A stretch of DNA of 64,000 nucleotides from Longitalea luteola (GTDB taxonomy: Bacteria > Bacteroidota > Bacteroidia > Chitinophagales > Chitinophagaceae). Each line of letters starts with the position of its first letter. Position 1 is the first letter of the stretch. The stretch lies in assembly GCF_017356035.1 (NCBI RefSeq), contig NZ_JAFIQX010000002.1:1-64000 (forward strand), given 5' to 3'. Positions 41,752 to 51,599 of the stretch are shown here, in pieces. The notes below the pieces were generated by a model, which did not search any database, was not told the origin of the DNA, and saw nothing but the letters and a program-made list of their open reading frames with translations. The position numbers and the translations under genes are program-made.

Positions 41752-42831
41752 ATGACGGCAACCGGACGGGGCGTTTCTCACCATTCCAGTTTACAAAACC
41801 ATATTCCCCCTTCCGTCTCTTACTTTCGCATCCTTACCCGCATGGTGTCGCTGTACCGCCGGGTTCAATCGCAGGAAAAATTGCTGAAGGACCAATTGCC
41901 TGCCCTGTTGGCTGACATCGTACCGGCTCATGACAAATTATTTTCTGCTGCGCACATTAAGCGAATTACCAAATACTGGCAACTGGCCCTGAACCTCGTT
42001 TGCGAAAACCTGTACCAGCTTAGCGAAAGACAATTACAGGCCAGCGAATATAAACGGATCATGCTGTTAAGTGTATTCGGTCCTTTATTCGACGACCTCT
42101 TCGATGACAAAATACTGCAGCACGAACAGATCGCTGCCCTGGTAGCCCGGCCCGAGACCTATGTTGCACAGAACGAAACAGATCTGCTGGTTACTAAATT
42201 ATACCTGGCATTACTAGAACTCACTCCCAACCGGCAATTGTTTGTTCACCAACTGCAGCAGGTTTCACACTGGCAAATAGCCTCGCTGAAACAGCTAAAA
42301 GATAACCTGACTAAGGAAGAACTGCAAGAGATCACGTATAACAAAAGCTACTATGCTATATTGTTATTTTGCGCGGTGCTCGATTTTTACCCCGACCAAC
42401 AATTATTGGAAATACTTTATCCTGTCGCCGGCCTTATGCAATTGACCAACGACGCATTCGATGTTTGGAAAGATGTACAGCACGGCGTTTACACACTTCC
42501 CAACCGGTACCTGAATTTTGAAGAATTACAGGCACTCTTCCTGTCGGAAATTGCATTGATCAATCAAAAATTATGGCAATTGCCTTATGGCGCCAGGAAT
42601 AAACAAAGCTTTGCTATCACTGTACATTCCCTGCATGCTATGGGATGGATATCGCTGGAACAGCTAAAAAATGTTACGGCAGCCATCTCCACCTACGCTG
42701 AACTTCAGCAATTGAGCAGAAAAACGCTGGTTTGCGATATGGACAGCTGGCAACAAAAAAAGAAATGGCTTAAACAGATCCGTCAGTTCGTAAATTATTA
42801 TGGTAGTAATACGACTCCGGCATCGCGATAA
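41752..42831 (+). CDS. divergent class I terpene-synthase-like protein
   Basis: This 359-aa all-helical protein from ATG 41752 (an upstream in-frame start at 41638 would run through the terminator hairpin) has two metal-binding motifs in the right order. FDDLFDDK (DDxxDD, about residue 118) and NDAFDVWKDVQHGVYTLPNRY (about 240) resemble the DDxxD and NDxx(S/T/D)xxx(E/D) motifs of class I isoprenoid synthases. Length fits. Overall similarity to named cyclases is not evident by eye, so product and even activity are uncertain. Confidence 0.6.
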   Translation: MTATGRGVSHHSSLQNHIPPSVSYFRILTRMVSLYRRVQSQEKLLKDQLPALLADIVPAHDKLFSAAHIKRITKYWQLALNLVCENLYQLSERQLQASEYKRIMLLSVFGPLFDDLFDDKILQHEQIAALVARPETYVAQNETDLLVTKLYLALLELTPNRQLFVHQLQQVSHWQIASLKQLKDNLTKEELQEITYNKSYYAILLFCAVLDFYPDQQLLEILYPVAGLMQLTNDAFDVWKDVQHGVYTLPNRYLNFEELQALFLSEIALINQKLWQLPYGARNKQSFAITVHSLHAMGWISLEQLKNVTAAISTYAELQQLSRKTLVCDMDSWQQKKKWLKQIRQFVNYYGSNTTPASR

Positions 42832-42843
42832 CGGTATACCGGC

Positions 42844-43227
42844 TTATGCATGTATCAGGCACCTGGATGTTTCGACCGGCTCATCGTCATTTATCTTCTT
42901 CACCAGGCCTTTGTTTTTCAAACCCCACTGGTTCAACTGCATTAGAATAGGAACAATGCTTTCACCTGTTTCTGTAAGTGAATATTCTACGCATAAAGGA
43001 AAACCGGAATAAACTTTTTTGCTCACAATTCCGTACTCAACCAGCTCGCTTAACTGCATATCAATTACGCGTGGGCTGGTAGAAGTTATTTCACGATGCA
43101 ATTCACTTGGCCGCTTTATTCCCCGGCTGATGGCGTCGATGATACAGGGCTTCCATTTGGCGCCAAATACTTTCATCGCTACTACAATGCCACAGTCCAG
43201 GTCTTCTTTTATCTTTCTCTCGTACAT
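42844..43227 (-). CDS. HxlR-family winged-helix regulator
   Basis: This 127-aa protein has the HxlR pattern: a Cys near the N-terminus (DLDCGI), KVFGAKWKPCIIDAI, RPSELHREI, SPRVIDMQLSELVEYGIV and the wing VEYSLTETGESI. Members often sense oxidants or electrophiles and control a divergent gene. It is divergent from the DUF2306 membrane protein by 157 bp, the likely target. Confidence 0.93.
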   Translation of the reverse strand: MYERKIKEDLDCGIVVAMKVFGAKWKPCIIDAISRGIKRPSELHREITSTSPRVIDMQLSELVEYGIVSKKVYSGFPLCVEYSLTETGESIVPILMQLNQWGLKNKGLVKKINDDEPVETSRCLIHA

Positions 43228-43384
43228 ACTTTTTTAGTACTAAAAGTAAGTCTTTTCACAGACAATTTTGCCGCATCAATGGCCCAGGCTCCATACGGAA
43301 TAATTTTTCGGTATACGAATAATTAATCGGTTATTCTTTCTTTTTGCTGTTTGCCGAAACTTTGCCTTATCTATTCTACACAAG

Positions 43385-44014
43385 ATGAAAAATATGAATT
43401 TTAAAAATTGGGGAACGGCAGATATCCTACCCGTATTATTTTGGCTGAGCATTTTTGTATTGACCTATATTTTCATGCATGGCGCCGATCATTTTTTGGA
43501 ACTTACGCCGGAAGCTTTGGGCAAATATTTCCCGTTCAAGTGGATACTGATCGCTCATATTACTGCCGGCGGCGGCGCCCTCGTGCTTGGCCCGCTGCAA
43601 TTCTGGAAGCGGTTTCAACAAAACAGCTGGAAACTGCACCGTATCCTTGGCATTTTATACCTGCTGGCGGTTTTAACCAGCTCGCTTTCGGCCCTGGTAC
43701 TCGCCTATACGACTGCTTATGCCGTAAACGGCCCTTATGCATTCTCTGTGCAGGTATGGGTAAGCGTATGGATCATTTCTACTTTCATTGCTTACAGAAG
43801 CGCTTTAAAACTGAAATTCAAACTGCACAAAGAATGGATGACGCGGAGTTATATCGTAACGGTTGCATTTCTTATTTCGGGCCTGCTGCTGAAAATGCCA
43901 TTTATTCAAAAACTGGGCAGCTTTGAAGACATTTCACCTTCTTTGTTCTGGTTTGGCTGGGCAGTTCCGTTATTCGTGTATGAAGTTATTCTATCTGCCA
44001 GCAGAAAAAGTTAA
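43385..44014 (+). CDS. DUF2306 family membrane protein
   Basis: This 209-aa integral membrane protein has about six spans and the family's histidine pattern (HITAGGGALVLGPLQF, KLHRILGILYLLAVL, KLHKEWMTRSY). The conserved His pairs hint at haem or metal binding. Function unknown. Probably regulated by the divergent HxlR protein. Confidence 0.82.
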   Translation: MKNMNFKNWGTADILPVLFWLSIFVLTYIFMHGADHFLELTPEALGKYFPFKWILIAHITAGGGALVLGPLQFWKRFQQNSWKLHRILGILYLLAVLTSSLSALVLAYTTAYAVNGPYAFSVQVWVSVWIISTFIAYRSALKLKFKLHKEWMTRSYIVTVAFLISGLLLKMPFIQKLGSFEDISPSLFWFGWAVPLFVYEVILSASRKS

Positions 44015-44100
44015 AATGCCGTCCTGTAGAAACAGAACGGCTCTACTTACTAGCTATGAAACAAGAACTTTTAACCAGCCCCGCAATTACTTTTATATGC

Positions 44101-44622
44101 TTAAGCAACACGTAACAATGTCTGCAGCTTAGGTTCTACAAAGAAGGTTTCATCCTGTACCACATCGATGAAACAGGTCTTTACCAGATCGCGAAACTGT
44201 TCTTCTTCGCGCATGGCAATAATGGCTTCTTTATCGAGCTCACATTTTACGCGTACCAATGAAGGGAATTTTTCTTTAACCATATCCAGCACATCGTCCC
44301 AGCTGAATTTTCTGTCCTTGGTAACCTTGGGCGTTCCGGTGCGAAAACCGATCACACTATGTAACAGATCAAGGCTTTTACGGCGGCCCCAGTTATCCTT
44401 TTGCTCTTTTGCATAGATCTCCAGCACATCCATCTGTCTTTCTTTTTCCCGGGTGAGCTGTATGATCTCATCCTGGAACTGATCTCTGATGCTGTTGATA
44501 CGCTCATTCATTTGCGCTTCAATAATGCCCAGGCGGGCAGATATTTCAGCATAACGGGCAGAAGCCTCCTGGGCCTGATCATAGTTTACATTGATGATCA
44601 CTTTCTTTTTTTCGCGGAACAT
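44101..44622 (-). CDS. Mu Gam-like host-nuclease inhibitor
   Basis: This 173-aa protein has a long N-terminal coiled coil (SARYAEISARLGIIEAQMNERINSIRDQF...). A DNA-binding C-terminal half follows with NWGRRKSLDLLHSVIGFRTGTPKV, the segment that in phage Mu Gam precedes conserved basic residues. Gam binds DNA ends and blocks exonucleases. No Mu transposase or structural genes lie nearby, so this is a remnant or domesticated gene in a small phage-like module. Confidence 0.75.
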   Translation of the reverse strand: MFREKKKVIINVNYDQAQEASARYAEISARLGIIEAQMNERINSIRDQFQDEIIQLTREKERQMDVLEIYAKEQKDNWGRRKSLDLLHSVIGFRTGTPKVTKDRKFSWDDVLDMVKEKFPSLVRVKCELDKEAIIAMREEEQFRDLVKTCFIDVVQDETFFVEPKLQTLLRVA

Positions 44623-44685
44623 GTTTATAATTTTTATGGTTATTAAATTGATTCCTTTTTCAAAAAGGGCATGGGCAGGAGCAGC

Positions 44686-45180
44686 TTATGCCTGCTCTTC
44701 CTGAAATTCTTCAAAATAATTTTTTACAGGTTCATAATACTTCAGGATCTTTTCATCCTGAACGTTCAGCCAGTTATAGCCGCTGCGGATCCCTTTGATA
44801 ACACCAGCGTGATCTGTAGCGCCTGTAAGGTTTGCCAGCAGGCTGTAAGAGATATGCGGAAACCTTTTCTTGCCTGCCATCCATAATAATTTGCGCATGG
44901 TAGGCCTGTCGTTTGCGCGGCTTTTATCACTTACCCATGATAGTTGTACATTCCAGCAATCACACATTGCTTCGAACAGTTGTTTCACCTCGTCTTCCAC
45001 CATTTTATTTGAATAGCGCGGAATTAATATCACATCAATACCGGCCTGTTCCTGTATTTCATGCTGGGCACGGGTAATAACATGGCTTACGATCGATAGC
45101 TCTCTTCTTGTATGTACGTTCATGGCATGTCCGTTTTTATAGGTTCTGATCGCTTTTCGTTGTAATAACATTTGTGTCAT
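44686..45180 (-). CDS. protein with DnaA C-terminal-like DNA-binding domain
   Basis: This 164-aa protein has a C-terminal part (ISYSLLANLTGATDHAGVIKGIRSGYNWL) resembling DnaA domain IV (compare the RDHTTV signature). The N-terminal part is helical with no AAA+ motif. It lies 63 bp upstream of the Gam-like gene in the same direction. Such proteins occur in Bacteroidota phages. A role at a phage origin or as a regulator is inferred. Confidence 0.6.
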   Translation of the reverse strand: MTQMLLQRKAIRTYKNGHAMNVHTRRELSIVSHVITRAQHEIQEQAGIDVILIPRYSNKMVEDEVKQLFEAMCDCWNVQLSWVSDKSRANDRPTMRKLLWMAGKKRFPHISYSLLANLTGATDHAGVIKGIRSGYNWLNVQDEKILKYYEPVKNYFEEFQEEQA

Positions 45181-45479
45181 AAGTAAGGCGGTTTAATACA
45201 TTAAGTAAATCGATTAATAAGCTTGTTGTATACACTGGCAGGCCATTTGCCTGAACCGGTATAGAATTATGTTATTAATAAAATTCATTTCGATAGTTTA
45301 AAGGGTCGAACAATAAATACCTCAGGAAAAATTCAATCAGCACAAGAAGCAGTATTTAGAAAAGAGCCCGGGAGAAGAAGCCAGGAGCAGGCTGTTCATA
45401 TTTCATGTTGCGACCAGTGCAGCCACATCGCGCATGTATAGTACGGTTTCGTTATTTTTTTGCATACTTTTAGCCCTCT

Positions 45480-45549
45480 GCATATTTGTATCGCTTTTCG
45501 ATACAGCAAATATATGCCTCATTTCTTGACATATCCAATTTTTGAGGCA
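45480..45549. promoter_or_regulatory. paired inverted-repeat operators of the phage-like module
   Basis: GCATATTTG-TATCG / CGATA-CAGCAAATATATGC (45480-45517) and TGCCTCA / TGAGGCA (45515-45521 and 45543-45549) lie directly before the S24 repressor start, in the divergent gap to the DnaA-like gene. They are good candidates for the repressor's own binding sites. The rest of 45181-45479 shows no gene. Confidence 0.6.
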
Positions 45550-45562
45550 AAAATTTTACTTT

Positions 45563-46438
45563 ATGTCGACTTTTTTTGCAAACAATCTTTCCTTCTTGAG
45601 AAAGAAAAAAGGGCTGACTCAGGCAGAAGTGGCTACAGCATTGGGTTTGAAACGTAATACCTTTTCTAATTACGAGACAACTCATTCAGAGCCAGATTTG
45701 GGCACATTAGAAAAAATTGCCTCATTTTTCGACATTTCGATCGATGAGCTGGTTAGCGTTGACCTGTCAAAAGGCGGTTTGGTGGAATTAAAGGAAGAAG
45801 ATGAGAATAAAGAAAGTCACAAACTCACGGAAACCGAGCCGGAGTATGTAAGCAATGATGAGCTTCCGGTTTCTGTAGTTGGCAGCACACTTTTTCCTTA
45901 TCGCCGCTTCCAGGCGCCCAAGATCATCACCATGGACAGCCAGGGTGAAGAGAACATTATTTATGTACCGGTAAAGGCCAGGGCAGGGTATATGCTGGGT
46001 TATGGCGATCCGCAATTCATTCAGTCATTATCAGCATACCGGTTACCCGGTTATACCAACGGTACTTATCGCATATTTGAAGTGGAAGGACATTCCATGT
46101 TTCCTACCCTGCAGGATGCCGACCGGGTAATTTCCCGCTGGGCCGATATTTCTGATGTTCGCGACGACCGGGTGTATGTACTGGTTACCCGCAGCCAGGG
46201 AATTCTGATCAAGCGGTTGATAAACCGGTATCATGAAGGAAAGATCATTGTTAAAAGCGATAACAATCATGCGGGTGAATTTCCCACCATTGTATTGGAT
46301 GTAGATGAAATTGCGGAGATCTGGTATGTAGTAGAACGCTGGACAAGGCAATTGCCCGGACCTGGCGAAATTTACAAACGCCTGGTGAATATTGAAGCCG
46401 AACTGGCTATGCTGAAACAGCGGATGGGTCAGCAATAA
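45563..46438 (+). CDS. XRE-HTH / S24 self-cleaving repressor
   Basis: This 291-aa protein from ATG 45563 has an N-terminal HTH (residues 8-62: LTQAEVATALGLKRNTFSNYE), an acidic linker and an S24 domain. The dyad is intact, Ser178 in GHSMFPTL and Lys217 in ILIKRLI, and there is an Ala-Gly pair (141-142) in KARAGYM at the expected cleavage position. Unlike the two S24 proteins of the tRNA-Asn element, it should be autoproteolytic. It is divergent from the Gam/DnaA-like genes. Confidence 0.87.
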   Translation: MSTFFANNLSFLRKKKGLTQAEVATALGLKRNTFSNYETTHSEPDLGTLEKIASFFDISIDELVSVDLSKGGLVELKEEDENKESHKLTETEPEYVSNDELPVSVVGSTLFPYRRFQAPKIITMDSQGEENIIYVPVKARAGYMLGYGDPQFIQSLSAYRLPGYTNGTYRIFEVEGHSMFPTLQDADRVISRWADISDVRDDRVYVLVTRSQGILIKRLINRYHEGKIIVKSDNNHAGEFPTIVLDVDEIAEIWYVVERWTRQLPGPGEIYKRLVNIEAELAMLKQRMGQQ

Positions 46439-46440
46439 GT

Positions 46441-47691
46441 TTAAAAGCCAAAAGGATAAGTATCGGGCATTTGATGACCTTCCGGCAAATGCAGGGCATG
46501 CAAAGCCTGCGTTGTATCGATATATACAAAGGCATCGTACCGCTGGTTCATAATAGTTGGCACATAATTGCCAAACCTTTCTCTTGCGGGATCATAAACA
46601 ACGCCAATAGCCCGATGGCCTATTTGCATATCATATAACCGATCGGTCTCTTCATGAAACAACATATATCGATCGCTGTTACCACGCAGGTGCAGCGCCT
46701 CTTCCACACTGCCTTTTCTTGCCGGCGGCACCTCCATTTCTTCCATGGGAGCGCCCCATGCTTCGCCGGCCAGCACAGTGCCTTCATAAGAACCGAACCC
46801 TACGAGGAGCACATTATCATCACCATACCTTTTCCTGCCTAATTCGCCAATATTCACCATGCCTTCCTGTTTCATGTCGGTAGCTCTTGCATCGCCAATA
46901 TGAGTGTTATGCTCCCATACAATCCCCTTCGCGCCCGGGCCATGAAATGTCATCAGCCGTTCCAGTGTTTCCATCATGTGGGTATCGCGTATATTCCAGC
47001 TGTCATTATCAAAACCTATTAGGCTGCTATAATATTTTTCTGCGTTCACCGCGATCAATGCATTTTGCTCGGCGTTGAAACCGGCTTCGCGCTCACCATC
47101 GAGGAATTGGGCTTTCATACGTATTTCTTTCAGCAGGGCCAGCACTGTATCGCGACAGTTATGTTCCTTCAACGAATAAGCATAGGCCTGCTCGCGTTCG
47201 CGAAACGGTTCAAAACATCGTATGGCGGCCTTAACCGACGTAGCCGCCTCCCGGTCTTCTTTATCAAGGTATTTAACCATGGCCTCCATGGAATCCCACA
47301 GACTGTAAACATCCAGTCCATAGAAACCTACTTTCTTTTCCAGGCCCAGGTGCTGGTTATGTTCACGCAGCCATTCGGCCAGGGCAGCTATTTCCCAGTT
47401 TGCCCACATCCAGGTAGGCCATCTGTCAAATACGCGCAGCACATCATGAATATCATTACCGGCATCTTTATAGCCTTTTATGTACCGGTTTATCTTATAG
47501 CAATCAGGCCAATCGCCTTCCACTGCAATAAAATTAAATCCGTGCTCCCGGATAAGTCTTTTTGAAATGGCGGTGCGCCAGGTGTAGTATTCGTGTGTAC
47601 CATGGGATGCTTCGCCAAGCATTACCACTTTTTTGTCGCCTGCAGCTTTGATCAACGCGTCGAGATCGCCGGCACTGGATAATTTATGCAT
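46441..47691 (-). CDS. erythromycin esterase family protein
   Basis: This 416-aa protein has the Ere fold signatures: LGEASHGTHEYYTWR near the N-terminus, FIAVEGDWPDCYKINRY, IVWEHNTHIGDARAT and HEETDRLYD. Relatives include EreA/EreB macrolide esterases and succinoglycan-biosynthesis-like proteins. Many chromosomal homologues have no shown resistance role, so activity on macrolides is not implied. It ends two bases from the convergent S24 gene. Confidence 0.88.
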   Translation of the reverse strand: MHKLSSAGDLDALIKAAGDKKVVMLGEASHGTHEYYTWRTAISKRLIREHGFNFIAVEGDWPDCYKINRYIKGYKDAGNDIHDVLRVFDRWPTWMWANWEIAALAEWLREHNQHLGLEKKVGFYGLDVYSLWDSMEAMVKYLDKEDREAATSVKAAIRCFEPFREREQAYAYSLKEHNCRDTVLALLKEIRMKAQFLDGEREAGFNAEQNALIAVNAEKYYSSLIGFDNDSWNIRDTHMMETLERLMTFHGPGAKGIVWEHNTHIGDARATDMKQEGMVNIGELGRKRYGDDNVLLVGFGSYEGTVLAGEAWGAPMEEMEVPPARKGSVEEALHLRGNSDRYMLFHEETDRLYDMQIGHRAIGVVYDPARERFGNYVPTIMNQRYDAFVYIDTTQALHALHLPEGHQMPDTYPFGF

Positions 47692-47761
47692 TTGACTCTT
47701 TCAATCAATGCAGCAATTTTTAAGCCATGGCCATTACAGAAACAGGTTAGAAGAAGTCGTA

Positions 47762-48192
47762 TTACTCGCTGCGCAAAGCGTTTACCGGATTGGCAACTGC
47801 TGTTTTTAAAGCCAGGAAACTTATAGTAAAAACAGCAATCAGAATGGCTATTGATCCCGATAAAGGCAGGATCCACCAGCTTGCCCGGGTTCTGTAACTA
47901 AACTGTTCTAAAAAAAAATTCATAAACAGCCAGGCCAGCGGTGATGCAATCACTACGCTATTAACACCAGTTTTATAAAATCTTTTGTCAATAAAGTTGT
48001 GACCCGCGTTACACTTGCGCCAAGCACTTTCCTGATACCGATCTCCTGCTTTCTTAATTCAGCCATATAAGCGCTAAGCCCGGGAAAACCCATACAGGCA
48101 ATAAAAATGGCTATCACTGTAAAGCTGCTGATAAGTGAAGACGCATGTCTGCGCGGTAATGGCTTCTGTATCCGGTTTTTAGATGTAAGCAT
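47762..48192 (-). pseudogene. MacB/FtsX-type ABC permease remnant
   Basis: Only the C-terminal ~130 residues of an ABC3 permease remain: AELRKQEIGIRKVLGASVTRV and then, in another frame, IASPLAWLFMNFFLEQF to NPVNALRSE. A one-base loss near 47955 (…LVLIA-stop, where the next frame reads VIASPLAW) breaks the frame, and the N-terminal two-thirds of the protein is absent. Confidence 0.85.
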
Positions 48193-48309
48193 TCTTACTC
48201 CCTAAAAAGTGCCAGCTTCCTTATGTTCTTTTACCAGTAACTTATATTTTTAAACCGTCTTTCAAGTGTGCGATTATGTTACAACAGGTGTTCATTTTCA
48301 ATTGTGCTT

Positions 48310-51033
48310 TTAACTTTTAGCCTTCCACTCAGTACTGAACCTGTAAGTTCCGGAACCTGCTTTCACAACAAAATAATCTTTCTCCTTGCCAACCACCTGG
48401 ATGTCTTTGCTCAATGGGCCATTGTTCTCCAACACCTCATCCGATCCTTTTACCGGAATATAAATGGTAGCGGTTGTATTGGCAGGAATCGTTACATCGA
48501 ACAACAACTTCTCATTCTCTATTTTCCAGGCAGAAGCGAGTTTCCCATAGCGGGTGTTATAACTGGCTGCTGCGTACGTAAAGCCGCCGCCAATGTGAGG
48601 TTTCACCCGGATCTTTTTATAGCCAACGGCTTCTTCATCTGTGTCCAGTCCGACCATTACGCGGTACATCCAGTCGCCAATGGCGCCGTATGCATAGTGA
48701 TTGAAGGAGTTCATGGTCGCGGTTTGAAAAGTACTATCCGGCCTGATGCCATCCCAACGTTCCCAAATGGTAGTAGCCCCCATTTTCACGGGATATAACC
48801 ACGACGGATAAGTTTCCTGCAGTAAAAGGGTATATGCTACATCTGTATAACCAAAGCGGCTAAGCACATGGCAGAGGTAAGGTGTGCCTAAAAATCCGGT
48901 GCTGAGATGATCTTTATACTGTTTGATATTTTTCACGAGCCGGTCTGCTGCCTGTTGGCGCATCGACTCCGGCAGCATATCAAATTGCAGGGCCAGTACA
49001 TAGGAGGTTTGTGTATTGCTGGTGGTTGCACCGTTCAGCGTGGTGTACTCTTTCAAAAAAGCATCTTTTATTCTGTTTAACAGTGCCGTGTATTTAGTGG
49101 CCTCATCTGTTTTACCAAGTATGTTGGCCGCGTTTATAAGCAACTGCGTTGAATGTGCGTAGAAACATTGCGCGATGAAGTATTTGTCAGTTATGGCGGA
49201 TCTTCCGTCACGGTCATTGTTGACGCTGTAGAACAGCCAGTCGCCATAGTGGTTTCCTTTATTCCAAAGATCATTGGTGCTTTGGCTCGACATGTAATCA
49301 ACCCATGCTTTCATGCTGTTGAATTGTTCTTCCAGCACTCTTTTGTCGCCATACGTTATGTACATGCCCCAGGGAATGATTGTAGCCACATCGCCCCAGC
49401 CGGCGCTGCCGCCGCCATTGCCCATAACATTGGGTATTACATGCGGTACGCTGCCGCTTTCAAACTGATCGGCCGACAGGTCTTTCAACCATTTGCTGAA
49501 GAAGTTATTTACATCCTGTAAAAAGGTGGCGGTACGAAAGAATACCTGCGCATCGCCTGTCCAGCCCAGGCGCTCATCGCGCTGAGGGCAATCTGTTGGC
49601 ACATCGAGAAAATTGCCTTTCAAGCCCCATTCAATATTCTTTTGCAGCTGGTTTATCAAACTGTTGGAAGATGTAAAACTGCCGGCTGGTTTCATGTCGG
49701 AATACAGGGCTACAGCGGTGAAGTTTTCCGGTGCGAGTTCACCGGGATAACCTTCCAATTTTATATAGCGGAAGCCATGCCAGGTAAAAGACGGTTCAAA
49801 GGTTTCTTCTGCATTGCCGGCTAAAATATATACATCCTGCGCTTTTGCTACGCGGAGGTTTTCGGTGTAAAAATTCCCTGCTTTATCCAATACTTCTGCA
49901 TGCGAAACCGTGATCTTATCGCCTGCTTTACCGCTTACTTTCAGCTTCACCCAGCCAACGAGGTTCTGTCCAAAATCGATCACCTGCTCGCCGGCAGGTG
50001 TTTTGAAAATTCTTACCGGCTTAAAGGTTTCATGTTTTTTAACCGGTTCATTATAGGTGGCCAGTAGAACATCTTTTGAAAAATCGGCGCGCTTTACAGG
50101 GCTCCAGCCGGCATCATTATAACCGGCAGCAGTCCAGCCCTTTTTCTCCTGCCGGGCGTCTATGGTTTCGCCATGATACACTTCCGAATACCGGATAACA
50201 CCGGTTGAAGACTTCCAGCTTTCATCTGAAACAATGCTTTGCGTAGTTCCGTCGGTGTAGGTTATATCCAATTGAAAGAGGAGGGCGATCTCCTTTCCAT
50301 ACCTGTTCCTTTTTTCTTTTCCCCAGGCAAGCTCACTGCGGAACCAGCCGTTGCCCACCGTTATGCCAATGGCATTGTCGCCAGCTTTCAACTGATCGGT
50401 TACATCATACGCCTGGTATTGCAAGCGTTTATTGTAACTCGTCCAACCGGGGGTAAGGTATGCATCGCCGACCCTTTTTCCGTTGATCTGTGCTTCATAT
50501 AACCCATGAGCGGTGACATACGCTGTTGCTGCACTTACCTTTTTATTATTGCTGAATTCTTTCCTGAATAACGGCGCAGGCCGCAGACTGTCTTCTTCAA
50601 AACCGGGTATGATCCAGCTGGCTTTCCAATCTGCCGCTTTCAATAAACCCATTTGCCAGAAGGCGGGCGCGCTCCAGGCGGAAGGCCTGCCTGCATTATC
50701 CCATACCCGTACCTGCCAATAGTATCTTTTACCTGATATTAACGCTGCTCCTTTATAAGGCACCAGCACCGACTGGTCTGACATAACCTTTCCGGAATTC
50801 CAGACGTTGCCTTTGGAAATGGCCTTTATATCACTCGCCACTCTTATTTCATAGGCTGTCTGCAGCACATTCCGTTTCGGCGAACTGAGCTGCCAGCTAA
50901 AACGCGGATTGGTTACATCTAACCCTATCGGGTTGCTAAGGTTCTCGATAACCAGGTTTTGCACCTGAACCTGTGCCAGGGCTGCAGCAATGCCTGTTGA
51001 GAATACAGCAAACAACAAAAAGACGTTTTTCAT
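48310..51033 (-). CDS. alpha-L-rhamnosidase (GH78)
   Basis: This 907-aa secreted enzyme has a signal peptide (to ALAQ, residue 21) and N-terminal beta-sandwich domains (fibronectin-like near PRFSWQLSSPKR, then Bac_rhamnosid_N). An (alpha/alpha)6 catalytic domain carries DVPTDCPQRDERLGWTGDAQ, the acidic catalytic signature, and there is a C-terminal beta domain. It removes terminal alpha-rhamnose from glycans or glycosides. It lies at the far end of the polysaccharide-degradation region, separated from GH30 by an opposite-strand lipoprotein gene. Confidence 0.95.
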   Translation of the reverse strand: MKNVFLLFAVFSTGIAAALAQVQVQNLVIENLSNPIGLDVTNPRFSWQLSSPKRNVLQTAYEIRVASDIKAISKGNVWNSGKVMSDQSVLVPYKGAALISGKRYYWQVRVWDNAGRPSAWSAPAFWQMGLLKAADWKASWIIPGFEEDSLRPAPLFRKEFSNNKKVSAATAYVTAHGLYEAQINGKRVGDAYLTPGWTSYNKRLQYQAYDVTDQLKAGDNAIGITVGNGWFRSELAWGKEKRNRYGKEIALLFQLDITYTDGTTQSIVSDESWKSSTGVIRYSEVYHGETIDARQEKKGWTAAGYNDAGWSPVKRADFSKDVLLATYNEPVKKHETFKPVRIFKTPAGEQVIDFGQNLVGWVKLKVSGKAGDKITVSHAEVLDKAGNFYTENLRVAKAQDVYILAGNAEETFEPSFTWHGFRYIKLEGYPGELAPENFTAVALYSDMKPAGSFTSSNSLINQLQKNIEWGLKGNFLDVPTDCPQRDERLGWTGDAQVFFRTATFLQDVNNFFSKWLKDLSADQFESGSVPHVIPNVMGNGGGSAGWGDVATIIPWGMYITYGDKRVLEEQFNSMKAWVDYMSSQSTNDLWNKGNHYGDWLFYSVNNDRDGRSAITDKYFIAQCFYAHSTQLLINAANILGKTDEATKYTALLNRIKDAFLKEYTTLNGATTSNTQTSYVLALQFDMLPESMRQQAADRLVKNIKQYKDHLSTGFLGTPYLCHVLSRFGYTDVAYTLLLQETYPSWLYPVKMGATTIWERWDGIRPDSTFQTATMNSFNHYAYGAIGDWMYRVMVGLDTDEEAVGYKKIRVKPHIGGGFTYAAASYNTRYGKLASAWKIENEKLLFDVTIPANTTATIYIPVKGSDEVLENNGPLSKDIQVVGKEKDYFVVKAGSGTYRFSTEWKAKS

Positions 51034-51599
51034 ATATGTGCTAACGTTAAGTGATCAAAACTTTCAGGGACTGAACGAATTATTATTCTTTTAAACGGGA
51101 TCAAACCTAAGGACCACTATTCCTTATGAAGGTATTATGAATTTCTTTTGCCTGGTGGGCCAGGTAAATGGGAATAAGTTGTGGAAGAGTCATTTTCACA
51201 GCAATAAATCGTTGAGACCGAATATACAAAGCTTCTACCGATCACTATCCTGCCGCGTCCTGAGAACGGCCATACATGAAAATACCTGCAACGGCGGGCG
51301 AAATTATTTTTCTTTTTTTTAGCCGATAGCAGCGATGCTGTATCAACATGTCAAAATCGGTGGATTTTTTTGCCGGGGTGCAACTAACTAATAAGTGTGT
51401 GCTTTTTCCCAATAACCGCGCAGTTTTTGACTATAAGTGTGTACGTTATATTCGTTAAATATGCAATATGCCCAATATATATACACCGGAGCCCATGGGG
51501 CAATCTTTGCAATGCCGGCGAGCAGTGAAACCGAAAGCAATAAATTAGCATCCACCCCCGTTTCTTATGGCCAAAACTTTTATCACCTTAAAACAAAGT
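51034..51599. other. 566-bp intergenic region with phased direct repeats
   Basis: No gene is seen. The sequence ATAAGTGTGT occurs at 51391-51400 and 51433-51442, 42 bp apart (four helical turns), upstream of the lipoprotein gene at 51600. It could bind an activator there. Promoter elements for the leftward GH78 gene are not clear. Confidence 0.45.

Noticed and set aside
43408-43926. 172-aa ORF in another plus-strand frame
   Set aside because: It overlaps the DUF2306 gene, which has a clear membrane topology and conserved His motifs. The alternative frame is a shadow.
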